The notes under the pieces were generated by a model. It had not been told where the DNA came from. It did not search any database and worked only from the letters and a program-made list of their open reading frames with translations. Made by a program: the position numbers and the translations under genes. DNA of 64,000 nucleotides, from contig OW799234.1 of NCBI GenBank assembly GCA_941918925.1, positions 71,175,043 to 71,239,042 on the forward strand, given 5' to 3'. This document shows positions 1 to 11,412 of the stretch, piece by piece (position 1 is the stretch's first letter; every line of letters begins with the position of its first letter). Source of the DNA: Phyto melanocephala. Lineage: Eukaryota > Arthropoda > Insecta > Diptera > Rhinophoridae.

Positions 1-34
1 TCGGCATGGCCGAATATAGTACTCTTACTTGTTT
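1..34 (+). repeat. Family A 3' terminus (truncated by window edge)
   Basis: The window opens in a short hairpin (TCGGCATGGCCGA) followed by 'atatagtactcttacttg'. The same hairpin-plus-tail closes the element at 20998-22229 and, reversed, opens the one at 50299-52375. The body lies outside the window. Assignment to the mini-me/DINE-like group is by similarity to those copies. Confidence 0.6.
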
Positions 35-1665
35 CATACTAAAATTGAAAATGTTTACATAAAAAAATTTGTATAAATGGAAACTTTATCAAATTGTTAA
101 CAAAGACTTTACAAAACAGACATATTGCTGAACTAAAGTGGTTAATTTTTAGGTATTTATTGGCAACAGCGTTTGTCTTACACGATTAGTTATACAATAC
201 GCAGTTGCCCATGAAATTCGGAGAAATTATTTTTTACAACTTTTTGGTTTGGTTAATAATTTTATTGAAGTGTAAGACCTTGTACTCTGTTTCGATTTGT
301 GAAACATGTAGAGCAACATTAGTTATATCACACGAAGAATATGGCATACAAAAATATTTTCTAAATCGAACAAACTAAAAAAATTGTCCTCTCTTGCTTT
401 AAAATTTGTACAAAATAACTGTTATTTTTTCATATTGCTTCATACGAAATAAAATGTTGCTTGAAATGTTGACAGAAACATTTTATATCTTCTTGACATT
501 ATAAACGAAGTGCTGATAAGGCAACATTATTTTATAAGTATTTCTTACGAATTTTTTATATGGAGCTTGACAGCAGTTTCCATGAAATATTAAACAAAAA
601 CCAGGTTTAAGTTTGTTCGAGAAGAGGGGTCTATATAGAATTGGAATTGAAAAGCTTTGTTGCAGTTCTAACATAATTGTTTAATTTTAAAAGTCCATGT
701 ATGTCATACACTTTAGAATTAAATAACATTTAAGAGTAAGCGTCGACTTTGAATTATTTCACTAATATAGGAGATACAATTTTCAATTACTATGAGATAG
801 TTTCATCCTTGTTGCTTAATTGTCTTCAAATAATTTTGGTTATCTTTGATTGCTAGCACAAACCATTGAGGATTATGTTTTTTAAAACGTCTTTTTTCCT
901 TGATTCTCTTTTACACACCCTAAAGCCCACCTTTCTAACGAACGTCGTTTTTCTTGCAATTAGATATAGTCAGATGTAAATACATTATCGCGACTACCCA
1001 CCATGTTGGCCTTACGCTACCATTGTCTTGCATATATCCCCTGTAAATATTACAACATAGGTATGGCAAATTATTCTACATGACACTCCCGGATCATACT
1101 TCAACATCTTTACCGAGATTTTGGGATGCCTCATTTTATATAGCCGTGTTATAGAGTTAATCCGGGAAATAACCAGAGCAATAGTAGGGAGATTCTACAA
1201 TATTTAGTATAGTCTCCGATGAATGCAATACAACCACTGAACAGTCCAGGAAAATTCCAAGGGCTTTCTGCTTTCCTTGATCCTGTAGGAGACTCTAGCC
1301 CGCCATCAGGTAAGCTCCTAAGTAGAGCTGATCTAGGTTGATTGTAAGTGCAAGTAACAAAGCAAGTTCTTGTATATTGAAATTAATCGACTGTGCTAAA
1401 TCGTTATGCACACTTTAAATATAATTCGCTTGGAATTTGTTAGCAAACACTTAGGAGCTAACTGTGTGTCTTCTGCAAAATGCACTAATTTTTTAATAAA
1501 TCTAATATTAAATTTCAAATATATCACTGGATTCAAAGGCCAAATAATTAACCACAGTCTTAAGGAACAAAAAAGGCTTGACCGCAATGAACTTCCAACA
1601 TCTTACCATCATTGTCAAAAAACCCCTTATAAAAGCAAATAATTGACAATTTTATTCAATAACAA
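35..1665. other. AT-rich non-coding stretch
   Basis: No gene recognised. Stops are dense in all frames, and the short open frames near 483-674 and 1396-1642 look like chance. The segment around 1085-1320 is less AT-rich and may be an old transposon piece, but I could not identify a family. Confidence 0.5.
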
Positions 1666-1703
1666 GTAAGAGTGCTATATATTATATTATATAGCACTCT
1701 TAC
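1666..1703. repeat. 38-bp perfect palindrome made of two family A tails
   Basis: Sixteen-base arms (GTAAGAGTGCTATATA and its complement) flank a 6-bp centre. Each arm is the 'tatagcactcttac' tail of family A, so this looks like two element ends joined tail to tail, one on each strand. It is also a strong hairpin or cruciform candidate. Confidence 0.8.
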
Positions 1704-1812
1704 ATAAGCTTTCAGAAAATATAAGCTTTATGAGTTCGGAAATTAAGATTGTAGAAATTTCAAATGGGATGACAAACCTTACACCCTTACATTCACTGTG
1801 GAAGGTATAAGA
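1704..1812 (-). repeat. Family B head fragment
   Basis: Read on the minus strand it gives a 'cccttcacc'-like head, 'aatttctacaat' and a short 'aaagct.atattttctgaaag' run, in the order seen at 23856 and 48751. It stops before the internal units. It abuts the tail-to-tail palindrome at 1666-1703, so the two may belong to one rearranged copy. Confidence 0.55.
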
Positions 1813-2309
1813 AACAAAAATTAAAGGGCTGTGAAAATGTTTTTTACGGAGATAGAAATCAATTATATTTATGTAACGGGTGGTCCAAATAAAAAATCAT
1901 TTATCATTTTGGATCTGATGGATTCTTATTCATGTTTAAATTATAGGTCAGTTAGTGTCATATATCCGCTAACAAAATATAATCGCTTTACGCTTTGTCC
2001 CTACTGTGCCCGAAAGTTTGCAAGTCAAACCTAGAATATTGACTCGGCAACGATTTAATAATTTTATTAAAGATTCAAAGATTTTTTATTATTTGCTGAC
2101 AAGATCCCCTTGACTCAGCAATAGAAAGCAACCCAATAAGTTTGGGACTTACACAAGTTCAAATTAGAAATCGAACTTAGGCGAAATATTAGCTTTTCTA
2201 AAGAGGTGCATTTGCAACATGGCGGTTATGCGAACGAACAAAATTGACACATCTGGGTAGCGAAAGCCCCGCAGAACATTAAGAAGCCACATAGAATGAA
2301 TGTTTTATT
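1813..2309. other. No feature recognised
   Basis: Moderately AT-rich sequence. The 67-codon open frame at 1831-2034 has no family resemblance that I can see and no supporting context. Confidence 0.4.
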
Positions 2310-3020
2310 TTATATTTTGAGTCCCTCCGGGATCATGTATCCTTGGCTATTCCCAGACCTTGATGGAGTGTTAGTATGGGGTAGAGAGGTAAGACCAACA
2401 CCTCTGGCTTCTTAGAGCCATAATCTTGGGAGAATGAGAATCTGATCAAGAGCATATTTTAATTATGATCAGACCCCTATCTGGTGCCACGGGAACCAGT
2501 GAACCCTCAAAACTTGTTCTGGCTGGTTATTGGTGAGGTCTCTTCAGGGAGCATGCGGTGGCTGTGGTTGCTTCCAAGCGGGAAAACGAATTCATAGGTG
2601 GTTTAATGTCTGACACTTGACTTTGGTCAGACTTCTGGTGCTGTTGCCATCTCAACAGAATAGAGAATGATGGTTTAACGGCCGATACTCACAGTGGGAT
2701 GACAACGCTGTGGACTTCGGCCAACCATTTATGTCTCGGGGCGCTGTTGCCTTTTAACACAAGTAGTTATATGGTGGATTTTTCGGCTTCTTTCAGGAGT
2801 TATACCTGATTCTGTTGCCGATCCATTTATACGATGTTGGGAAAGACACAATTTAAGGGGATAGATAACCCGAGCTCTCAAGAAAAGTTCATGAACCAAG
2901 AATTAACCTGTGACACGGCTGAGCTGCACAGCATTATCGCAGAGGCTGTGGTTGGAAGTCACAGAACTAACCCAGTGATAAGACCACCATCAGATTATGT
3001 CAGACGATGCCGGTGATGAC
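2310..3020 (+). other. GC-richer block, possible old retroelement 5' region
   Basis: About 700 bp are clearly less AT-rich than the surroundings and contain an open frame of 60 codons at 2834-3016. I do not recognise the protein (it includes TAELHSIIAEAVVGSH). The composition contrast, and a position just upstream of a SINE, suggest the 5' untranslated region or ORF1 start of a LINE, but no motif proves it. It could instead be a relic of host sequence. Confidence 0.3.
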
Positions 3021-3205
3021 AATAATCAAACCACGAACTTGTATATTTTGCCAATTTTTTTAAATTCTGAAAACTCCATTTCGTCAAACGCTGAACGCTA
3101 TAGAAATGGTAGAAATAAATCTGGATATCCTTTGACTTTCGCAGGTTGCATCACTATTACACAAAACTTACAAAACAATTGATCTTTTATACACTTTATG
3201 CACGG

Positions 3206-3399
3206 GTGCCCCGATGGACTAGTCAGCAGTGTGCTGTTCTGCTAGTTTGGGGGTTGCGGGTTCGATTCCCGCCGGAGACTCTGGACTTGTCTGCTTCCTT
3301 TCTATTCTATTCTTACTTTTCTATTCAGGTATCACAAAGGGATCAATAAAATGGACCCAAGTGAGCTGCACAGCAGCTGCCTGTTCTACCTAACCTAAG
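3206..3399 (+). mobile_element. tRNA-derived SINE, full-length copy 1
   Basis: An internal RNA polymerase III promoter is visible. The A box is TGGACTAGTCAG at 3215-3226 and the B box is GGTTCGATTCC at 3259-3269, with tRNA-like spacing. A pyrimidine-rich linker follows ('ctgcttcctttctattctattctta'-like). After that come 'aggtatcacaaagggatcaa', a small hairpin (GAGCTGCACAGCAGCTGCC) and the tail 'acctaacctaa'. No protein is encoded. The same architecture recurs four more times in this window. I see no clear target-site duplication for this copy. The parental tRNA species is not evident. Confidence 0.85.
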
Positions 3400-5165
3400 T
3401 TCGATAACTGTGTTTTCACACATTTTGGTAATATCAATTAGACGCTTCGAAGCTACTTTATGAACCTTTTGAGCTTTCTTGTGATACAGCTTGCGATAGC
3501 AGAGAAACAATCCACACCCCTATGGATAAATAGAGCCATTCGTGAGGCAGAACAAAAACCATTAAAAAAGACTTGTAGAATAAGTTACTACAAGGATAGC
3601 CGTGGCAGTCTTACGAAAAAATCATGTTCCATAAATATGGGGAATATTTCTTATTTCTAAAAAATATACCAAAATATTACACTTGTATTTGAACCACCCT
3701 TTATATACGTCCTTGTCTGCAAGCACTAACGGCTGTGGAAAGTATAAAAGTACCTTAAATTTTTTGGTGTACATTAATAAAACCTAAAATACTGAAATCT
3801 TATCAATATTCTTTGAAGAATTCTCTTTAAAAATTATATTCTTTATCAACTACTATTGTTGGAAGTTCACTAAGTGTTGGCAAATAATATGTGTCAACAA
3901 ATTTTTTATTGAAATGTACCGAAAAATACTATAATGTTTTCACATGACAGCATTAAATGCTGAACCTGACCTCATATGCTGTTGTTGTCCGTTGAAAACT
4001 TACTCTCCCCCAAAAAGGAAGTGTGTTACAGCACTCATCTTTAGCATCGATATAAATATCTCCCGCATTCAATTTCCTTAATGAAAATTCAAGTTTAAAT
4101 TGATTCTTCTATTATTTTCTCAAAACAAATATTTAGTCAACACCATTTCCTAAGAGAATGTTTACTTTACATTGTGGAATGGAATTAATGAACAAGTTTG
4201 TTATGGAAGACAAGAGAATTTATAGGAAAAAAAAAATTAGTAAATGTAGCATAGTTTTGGGAGATGAAAAAAATATAAAAGCAGGTATATACAAAATAAA
4301 GCATGGCTTTGGGAGTCCCAGCAATAGAATAAAATATCTACACATTATTATAAGAAAACATTAAATAGTACATCATACTTCAAATAAAAAAAAATTGCTA
4401 TAATTTTATATGAGTAGCATAATTTAAGTGCATAATAATGCAAAAGAAATATGGTATACTTTGAGGCTTAAAACTTGTAAAACACAATTTTAATAGTAAA
4501 TTTGCCACGGTGTAAAATAACAAACACTGTCTTCAAAGTAGACCATCTAAAATAAAAAGGAAGACATTAAACATTGCATGTTGGCTGGACATGCTACATG
4601 ATGCAAAACCTCCCTAAAAGCAACAACAAAGCAACGGCACCAAGAAAAGTTTCGCTCCCCAATCTCCGAATGAAAGAAAAAGGAAATGCGTAACAAAACA
4701 TTAAATATTATTTTCTGGTAATAAAAAATATACAGTTTTTTGTTGTAAAAAAAATATCAGCATCAACAACAATAAGACAAGAAGTTCAAAATTAAGTAAC
4801 ACATTAAATTTAAGCAAAAAAAATTCCATAAAGTAAATAATGCCGGCACTCCATAGAGACCATAAAACATAGAGAGTGTTAAGACTGGAAAAAAATAGAA
4901 GATTTTCTTTTGTTTTTTTATGAATTTATTTGTGAAGCCGAATCCGAAAATACTCTCCACCATCATGTATGTACATAAGCATGATTTCCGCAGCTCAGCC
5001 TAGCTCAGATTTCAAATTTAATATGCAATGTCAAATCTGTTTTGACATTTGTGAACTAGACAGATGTAGAAAACAATTGAACAAGCCATGGAGCGATACG
5101 CTCCCTATGAACGCGAATAATCGTCTCAAGGCCGCAGTGGACGATTTTTTTTTACCAAAACCAAA
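3400..5165. other. AT-rich non-coding stretch
   Basis: Nothing recognisable. Short open frames at 3460-3660, 4158-4364 and 4763-4966 have low-complexity or lysine-rich translations and no context. Confidence 0.5.
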
Positions 5166-5776
5166 ATGAGCGATGAGACTCATTTCCACCTCAGCGGGTA
5201 CATGAACAAGCAAAACTACCGCTTCTGGGGCACGGAAAATCCATGAGTAATACATGAAGAGCCATTACACCCGCTCAAAGTGAATACATGGTGCGGTTTT
5301 CACGGTGGGGAAGTCATTGGGTCATTTTTTTTTTCGAAGACTCGCTAGTCAAACGACAAAAGTGGACGGTGCGCGCTATAGGGCCATGCTAGCCGAGGTT
5401 TTTCGGTCGCAATTGAACGAATTAGGAGTGGAGGACATATGGTTCCGACAGGACGGAGCAATGGCACACACTGCTTGAGCCACAACTGATATTCTAAAGG
5501 CGGCGTTACCGCCTCATCTCTCGTTTTAGCGATTTACATTGGCTCGCAAGGTCGCCCAATTTAACCGTTCCTGACTGTTTTGTGCCTTTTTTTTAAGTCC
5601 CGTGCTAACGTAAACAAGCCCGAGACCGTGGAAGCCCTCAAGGACAACATTCGACACAAGTGCGAGAATCTGTCGCCCGAAGTTCTCGCCGAAGAGATGA
5701 AAAATGTCATAAAACGAGCCCGTATAGCAGTCAATTGTGACGGCGCTTATTTAGGCGATATCATCTTCTCGACTTG
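5166..5776 (+). pseudogene. Tc1/mariner-superfamily transposase, C-terminal two thirds, broken
   Basis: The frame starting at 5166 reads MSDETHFHLSGYMNKQNY then RFWGTENP, the 'S-D-E-(A/T)-H-F...SGYVNKQN' block that holds the first catalytic aspartate in a widespread insect Tc1/mariner-like group. A stop follows, then a frameshift at a T run near 5325. The frame resumes with DGARYRAMLAEVF and VEDIWFRQDGAMAHTA, the second catalytic aspartate. HWLARSPNLTVPDCF follows, with Asn where the family usually has SPDLTPLD. The C-terminus (NKPETVEALKDNIRHKC ... LGDIIFST) ends at 5776. The DNA-binding N-terminus and the inverted repeats are absent. It encodes the cut-and-paste enzyme family but is dead: two stops and at least one frameshift. 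Two related fragments occur at 22821 and 38914. Confidence 0.85.
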
Positions 5777-5924
5777 ACCAATAAAACTCTAAAAGTTCAA
5801 ATACGCATAACCCCAAAACAGAATCAAAGTTTTTCATTAAGAAAAAAAAAAAAAAAATGAGAGGCAAACAGCATCGGATGACTTATTTTGGCCCACGTTG
5901 TATTTGAACCATTAACATATGTAT
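5777..5924. other. Short AT-rich spacer
   Basis: Non-coding, including a 15-base A run near 5842; nothing else seen. Confidence 0.5.
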
Positions 5925-6469
5925 GTAATATGCGCCATTTTGTGATATTTTTCTTAGTGGATTTCAAGTTTCTTTACAACGAATTGATGATGTGATGGTC
6001 CAGATTTTTTATTAAATGTAAATATAAAAACTCTCAGTTGCCTATAAGATAAAAAGATCGATTTTAGTTAAAAAAAACCCCACAGCAGCTGTATTTTTGT
6101 GCGTATATCTGAGAAAGTTTCAAGGCGAGTCTCGAGTTTTGCACAGAAACAATTCTTAAGACCACGGCTTATAATTTGGTGTCCTTAGCATGTCCCAAAA
6201 TTAACTAAAAGCTTTAGTCTCTTATATATTAGCAAAAATATATATTTTAACAATATATTTTTGCCTTTAACTCGACCAATTAGTGAGTGATTTGTCAAAA
6301 AAAAAACACGGAAATAAAGGCGAACGGACATAACCCAATCGACTCCCCTTTTCAGAGGCTTTTAGAAAATATATACTTTATGGGGTCGGTAGTAAATATT
6401 GTAGAAATTTGAAATGGAACGACAAAGCTATATAAACCATTGGGCACCACGGGTGAAGGGTATAAAAAC
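5925..6469 (-). mobile_element. Family B copy (mini-me/DINE-like)
   Basis: On the minus strand the head reads 'ttatacccttcacccgtggtgc', then 'aatttctacaat' and 'accccataaagtatatattttctaaaag'. The characteristic GTCCGTTCG region near 6325 and 'tgcctataac' relics follow, with a degraded tail toward 5925. The order matches the copies at 23856 and 48751. No protein is encoded. Confidence 0.65.
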
Positions 6470-6609
6470 TGTTTAAATTTGTATTTTAAACAAAGAAGAA
6501 AAATTATAGAAACAGAGTAGTGGGTTGTTAGTTGCGTTTCCAAACATAAGACTTCCTTTACAAAATTTCTAACAAATAACAGTGAAAAATATGTCTATGA
6601 TGTAAAATG

Positions 6610-6640
6610 TTGATGATGATGATGATGATGACGATGATGA
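6610..6640 (+). repeat. GAT/TGA trinucleotide microsatellite
   Basis: About ten copies of tga/gat with one c substitution. Confidence 0.9.
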
Positions 6641-7716
6641 TTGTATTTTATTGTACAAAAATAAAATGAAAATAAAATAAACTTTTAGGGGTTCAAGGTT
6701 GGTTTATCATTCATTTTTCTTTTATATTTAATTTTTCAACTGTATTTAAAATATGCTAATAATTTCCTTTTCTTTACTATTGGCCAAGTCCATTATTTTA
6801 TTTTATTTTATTTTATTATATTTTGTGTTTTTTTTTTTGTATATATTTGCTGTGTTCTGTTTCAATTTACATTTTATTGTAGCAAAAAAGGTCATTAATT
6901 TAAGGTTTCTTTTTTGATTTAATTTTCTTGAAACGTATTTTGAATATTTAATTGGTTCAATGTTGGCACTTAATATTGCCTTTATCGGGGTATGCAAACT
7001 GTTTTATGATTATGCTTTATGAATTATTATTAATACCACAAATTACCCATTTAAAATGTAATACATTTTAAGAAAAAAATATTTATGGCAAAAAAAAGGT
7101 TGAAAAGACAATTGAAAAACATTTGAAAAGTAATTTAAAAAGTTAATTAAAAATTATTATGTACAAACAAAACATTAAACAACACAAAATTTAATTAAGC
7201 AATTGTTTAAGATTAACAAAAAAAAAATATTGTAAAAATGTTTAACATTTTAATGGAAGATGCAGGTATGGTAAGTAGCAGGTATCCCAAGTGAAAGTTT
7301 AATGGATGTATGAAATAAAAAATTTTAAAAGTTATCAAGGGTCTTTGCTTGCGAATGCTCGCCCCTAAAAGCAATCACACACCCAAGTCAGAATATTTCG
7401 TTCATTAATCTTACAATAAGAGTTAATCAGCCATAGAACCAGATGTACGGTTACTAAGACTTACAACCCTCGATGTCCGATTGAGACCGCAGAAACCACC
7501 AAGCAGTTGCGATAAAAACCAACAGCCCCTAAAACTATAATTAAACTGAGATAAAACCAAATATTTACCACTAACTTCGTTATTGAACTAAATTTTAGTT
7601 GAAACATTAAACTGCCTATATTTCTTATAAATGATATTTTAAAATCCATTTTCTTTAGACTTCCAAGAACTTTTAAGCATTTTTTCTTACTTCCAAACCT
7701 TAACCAAAACGGTAAG
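6641..7716. other. AT-rich non-coding stretch with a TTTTA repeat
   Basis: Contains a short TTTTA pentanucleotide run at 6792-6819. The open frames here are low complexity. No gene recognised. Confidence 0.5.
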
Positions 7717-7717
7717 C

Positions 7718-7924
7718 CTTGGGGTTTCGCATGTGCTTGACATGCGTGCATTGGCATTGGAAATATGGAGCATCGCATAGAAGTGTGTCACGGGAGCCTT
7801 GGGGAGCCTTTGGCTGATATTTTGTTTCACGCTTGGGGTTTCGCATGTGTTTGGCATGCATGCATTGGCATTGTAAATATGGAGCATGGCATAGAAGTGT
7901 GCCACGGGAGCCTTGGGGAGCCGA
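7718..7924. repeat. 114-bp tandem duplication, open in frame on the minus strand
   Basis: Two units starting with 'cttggggtttcgcatgtg' lie 114 bp apart (the ggggttt at 7721 and at 7835). Each spans about 93 well-conserved bases plus a linker. 114 is a multiple of three, and the minus-strand frame 7687-8049 (120 codons) stays open through both units. It gives a 38-residue repeat containing LPKAPV.HFYAMLHI.NAN and CETP. I do not recognise the peptide. It lies just downstream of the minus-strand LINE fragment at 8031-8474, so it may be that element's 3' end. Confidence 0.7.
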
Positions 7925-8030
7925 ATATTTGTCAGTTGAAGATCCCATAAATTATTTTTTTTATTGTCTTCCCCAGTTAAATCAAAATGTAATGATTTAA
8001 TATTAAACTTGTTTAACGAAGCTCTGCATT

Positions 8031-8474
8031 TTACAAAAAACTCATACATTCTAACATCCAGTAACCCGTCAGTACCGCCAGCATCCTCGATATGTCCCTC
8101 CGACTTTGACTGGTAAGTTGCAATGTACGTCGTGCATTAAAAGAGGGCCACGTAAGCCGTGCCACCTTACACGTGCTCAGCCCACGCCACCTGTTATCAG
8201 ACTTCCAGAGAAAGTGTCTGGAGATTCTGCTTTTAATAGTCCCCAACGGGATTGCAACTGCAATTGCGTTAGAGATATCCAAAGCAGATCCTCCCCTGGC
8301 TAGCTCATCAGCACGCTCGTTACCATAGTGGCCCTTATGCGCAGGAATCCAAACTAGAGTAACGTCAGCCCGCTGACCAAGCCTTGACAGTTCCTTTCTA
8401 CATTGGCCAACTAATTTAGATGTAGTAATGTATGACCTGAGTGACAAGAGTGCCGCCTGTAATAAATAGTTCAC
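8031..8474 (-). pseudogene. Non-LTR retrotransposon (I-supergroup) RNase H domain, fragment
   Basis: The 147-codon minus-strand frame contains VTLVWIPAHKGHYGNERADE followed by LARGGS. This is the C-terminal RNase H signature of I/LOA-type LINE polyproteins: the histidine in PAHKGH and the E/D of NERADELA. Further on are RWRGLSTCKVARLTWP and RRDISRMLAVLTGYWMLE, matching the 'R...LTGHW..G.H' element that follows RNase H in these polyproteins. In an intact element this domain removes RNA from the RNA/cDNA hybrid. Reverse transcriptase and endonuclease are absent, so this is a 5'-truncated remnant. The frame has no internal stop, which suggests a fairly young relic. Confidence 0.85.
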
Positions 8475-9939
8475 AAAGTTGTAAAAACGTATTTATTTAT
8501 TAGCGTGTTAAAAAATAGGCTTTTTTATTTATATAAATTTCTCCCCAATTTAACAAATATTTAGAAAGAAAAAAATTTATTTATTTATTTTAACTTAAAA
8601 TGTCTTATTTCAACTCATGACATTTCGCAGCAAGCACAACGCAATTAGTACCCCTATTAGTCGTAATTGTGTGGCTTTTTTTTTTTCCAATTTTCTCTAA
8701 ACCTAATAGTTTTTGGTTAAAAAATCAATTTTTATTTATATTTAATAAATTTGAAAGGTTAAAACTACACATGCACAGACTGGCAGCAGTAATTGATTAT
8801 TACAAATACACAAATAAGTACAGACACATTTTCAATCGCTGTAAGAGTAGGAGTCTAAGGAGTAGTCACTTGGCTTTTAAAACATATTTTTCCCAACAAA
8901 TTTTTAGACAAAAGGTGTCAAAGTTAATTAACCTCAAATTAGTTTTCTGTTTTAGTAGATATATTTTTCTTGCTCACATTTGTCTGTACATGCATTCGTC
9001 TTGCCATCTGTCTTAACTATAATTCAAATATTTTTCTCTTGCCTTTATTTGATTTGTTATGTAGTTAAATTAGCTAAAAGAGGGCATCGTAAAAAACAAT
9101 ATTGTTTTTATTTTTTTTTTTGCTAAAGTTTGAACAACACAAATTTGTTTGGCCCTCTCACCCTCAAAGTGTAGTTCCTGCTTTACTAAGGTGTAGGCGT
9201 TAAATTTGTTCAACTAATTGTTTAAATGGTTTATCATAAAATTTAAAACAACTTTAAGTTATTAAGTAGAAAATCGAGACAAACACAAAATCCCATTTAG
9301 TTTGTAATAAAGAAATATATGACAATAGAGGAAAAATGTCATTAAACAAAATCGCACCGCATAGTTTGTATGAGTGTTTTAAAAATGTTTTAAAATATAT
9401 AACTTAAATTGCTTTGGCACGTTGTGATCTCTGATTGATCCTATAAATTCATTTTTTAAATATTTCGTGGTTGGAAAAAATATTGCTTTTGGCATTAGAA
9501 AATTTGTTGCTGTATTTAAAATTGATGTTTTTCACACTATGGCCGGCCATTTAAAAAAAAAAACCACAAATGGTTTTTGTTAGTTGAAAAAAAAAATTGT
9601 TTTGATTTTTTATTTGTGGCTTACGAGGCTCTTGTTAAATATGTCGCTGTTATAGGAAAAATTCTGAATTCTTTTTCCAGCATAACTGGCTTATTTTTGC
9701 GGTATATTTATTTAAAATCTACAGTTTAAAAAAGGGGAAAGTGTTACACGCGTACAAATTACATCTATTTATTTTTGTTACTTAACCAATTTTTATAAAA
9801 CTTTGTACACAAATTACCTCTTTCCGACATATTCATTTAGTCGTTGTTTATATGTGTTTTTAAAGCAAAAGCTTAAAAGTTTAAGCGTCTTTCTTTCTGT
9901 TTAAAAAAAAACCTATCATCAAGGTGGGTGTCAAACGAG
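8475..9939. other. AT-rich non-coding stretch
   Basis: No gene recognised. The frame at 8669-9016 (115 codons) is rich in F, K, N and I and looks like chance translation of AT-rich DNA. Confidence 0.5.
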
Positions 9940-10254
9940 ATTGCGACAGTGGCAAGTGGAAGTTAAGGACGAAGTAAAAAGATATTTAAAAGTACATCGC
10001 AACGGTGACGGGTCACTGGATGTAAGGGGAAATGGGCAAGTCATCTCGAACTTTCCTGTCCACTGACCACTGACCACTGTCACAGCTACCTATACTTGGA
10101 GAGAAAAGAATCAATTTCCCGCCTTCTTTACGAATGTTTTGCCAATGCTGACAGAATATACAATATCATGGGAAAACAAATACTCGATGACCTTTCTAAT
10201 ATATCTGATGTCAGACTGAATGATTTGCATTTTATTTGGCTTGATTGACAATTT
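9940..10254 (+). pseudogene. LINE polyprotein C-terminus, degenerate
   Basis: From about 10077 the plus strand reads CHSYLYLERKESISRLLYEC, then FANADRIYNIMGKQIL and DDLSNISDVRLNDLHFIWLD, then stops. This is the zinc-knuckle region (C...H/R-LL-x-EC) and the 'F-D-x-L-S-D-x-S...L' end found at the C-terminus of I-type LINE polyproteins. Upstream bases to about 9940 are less AT-rich but have shifted frames. Only the extreme C-terminus is left, and one knuckle histidine has been replaced. A chance match is unlikely because both blocks occur in the right order and spacing. Confidence 0.55.
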
Positions 10255-10910
10255 TTTAAAGTATATTAAGGTTTTGTTTGCATGGTTGTCAGATCGTACA
10301 ATACTGTCTGAAAAATTAGGTAAGAAATACCTTACAGTCGTGTATACTGACAAGTTTTGCCTATCAATGGTGGTAGGTAAAACATTGTCAGACTATTAAT
10401 AGACGACCACCTGACAACAATATTGCCAAATATCTGGTAATCGTATAAATACTCTTCGTTCTAATTGTTAAACCGTTGACACATGTTGTAAGATCATTTT
10501 AAATTGACAGATGTACAAGTTTTTTTCGTCTAGAAATGGCGTTAAAGTGATGCAAGATGTATAATATATTGTTTTTAGGAATTTTCTTGAACTTTCCATT
10601 TCATAACTTAAACATGTTGAAGTAAAATAAAAACAAGTTAGGGCGTTACATTAAACATGCTGAATCTAATAAACTCTTAACCACCATTTGTATGATTTTA
10701 GTCTAACAAAAAGCATTCGCTTGCATTATCCAAATAATAACTCATACCAATTTACAAAGAAAACATTGTACACACATACATATATATGTTTGAAGTGTAA
10801 GCATACAAACACTATAATCAAACTGCCTTATTCACAAAAAAAGAGGTTTATAAAACAAATTTCTAAAGAAGAACTGTTTTATAAGCCCTTTATAAAGCTT
10901 TAATAATTAG
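10255..10910. other. AT-rich non-coding stretch
   Basis: Short scattered TGTCAG/CTGACA motifs occur between 10200 and 10440 with no clear element boundary. No gene recognised. Confidence 0.4.
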
Positions 10911-11412
10911 ACCGATAGACTATATATTCGTAGACTTCTATATTGTGGGGGCTAATATATCAGTTTCTAGAATTGACACATGCTCGTTACTGCCATTTTG
11001 TAATGGTGGCCATCTAAAATTTGTAAATCTGCATAGCTACTAGTCAAGCCTTATAACTGATACCCATATTGTGGGCGTTGAAAATAATATATTTTGTAAT
11101 CCACCATTTTGTTTCGGACGCCATATTGGATTAAGCATTTTTGTCAATTAAGTTATACTAGTCAAACCCTTATATTTGATACCACTGTTGAGGTTAGTAA
11201 ACTTTGAATTAAGGTAATTGAGTCATGGCGGCCATTTTGAATTCGAAGGTTAGACATGATGTACTGTATTCTACACGTCAATTTCATTAATTTGAAACTT
11301 ACATTACGGTAGGCAAATGACATAAATTTTTAATAGCTAGAATTGACTCATTATCAATTATTGTTTGCAATTTTATCGTGGCGGCCATCTTGAATTTGAA
11401 AGTTGTTTTTGT
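10911..11412 (-). mobile_element. Family B internal-unit fragment
   Basis: Degenerate repeats of 'gtatcaaatataagggcttgactag' type and '(c)aaaatggcggccgc/t' type are read on the minus strand. Similar units build the 3' half of the copy at 48751-50091. There are three to four poorly conserved units of about 110-150 bp. The head and the GTCC-rich core are missing. Confidence 0.55.

Noticed and set aside
3206..3282. Functional tRNA gene
   Set aside because: The A and B boxes are good, but the acceptor stem does not pair, no anticodon arm is convincing, and the unit is repeated with long non-tRNA 3' sequence; it is a SINE.
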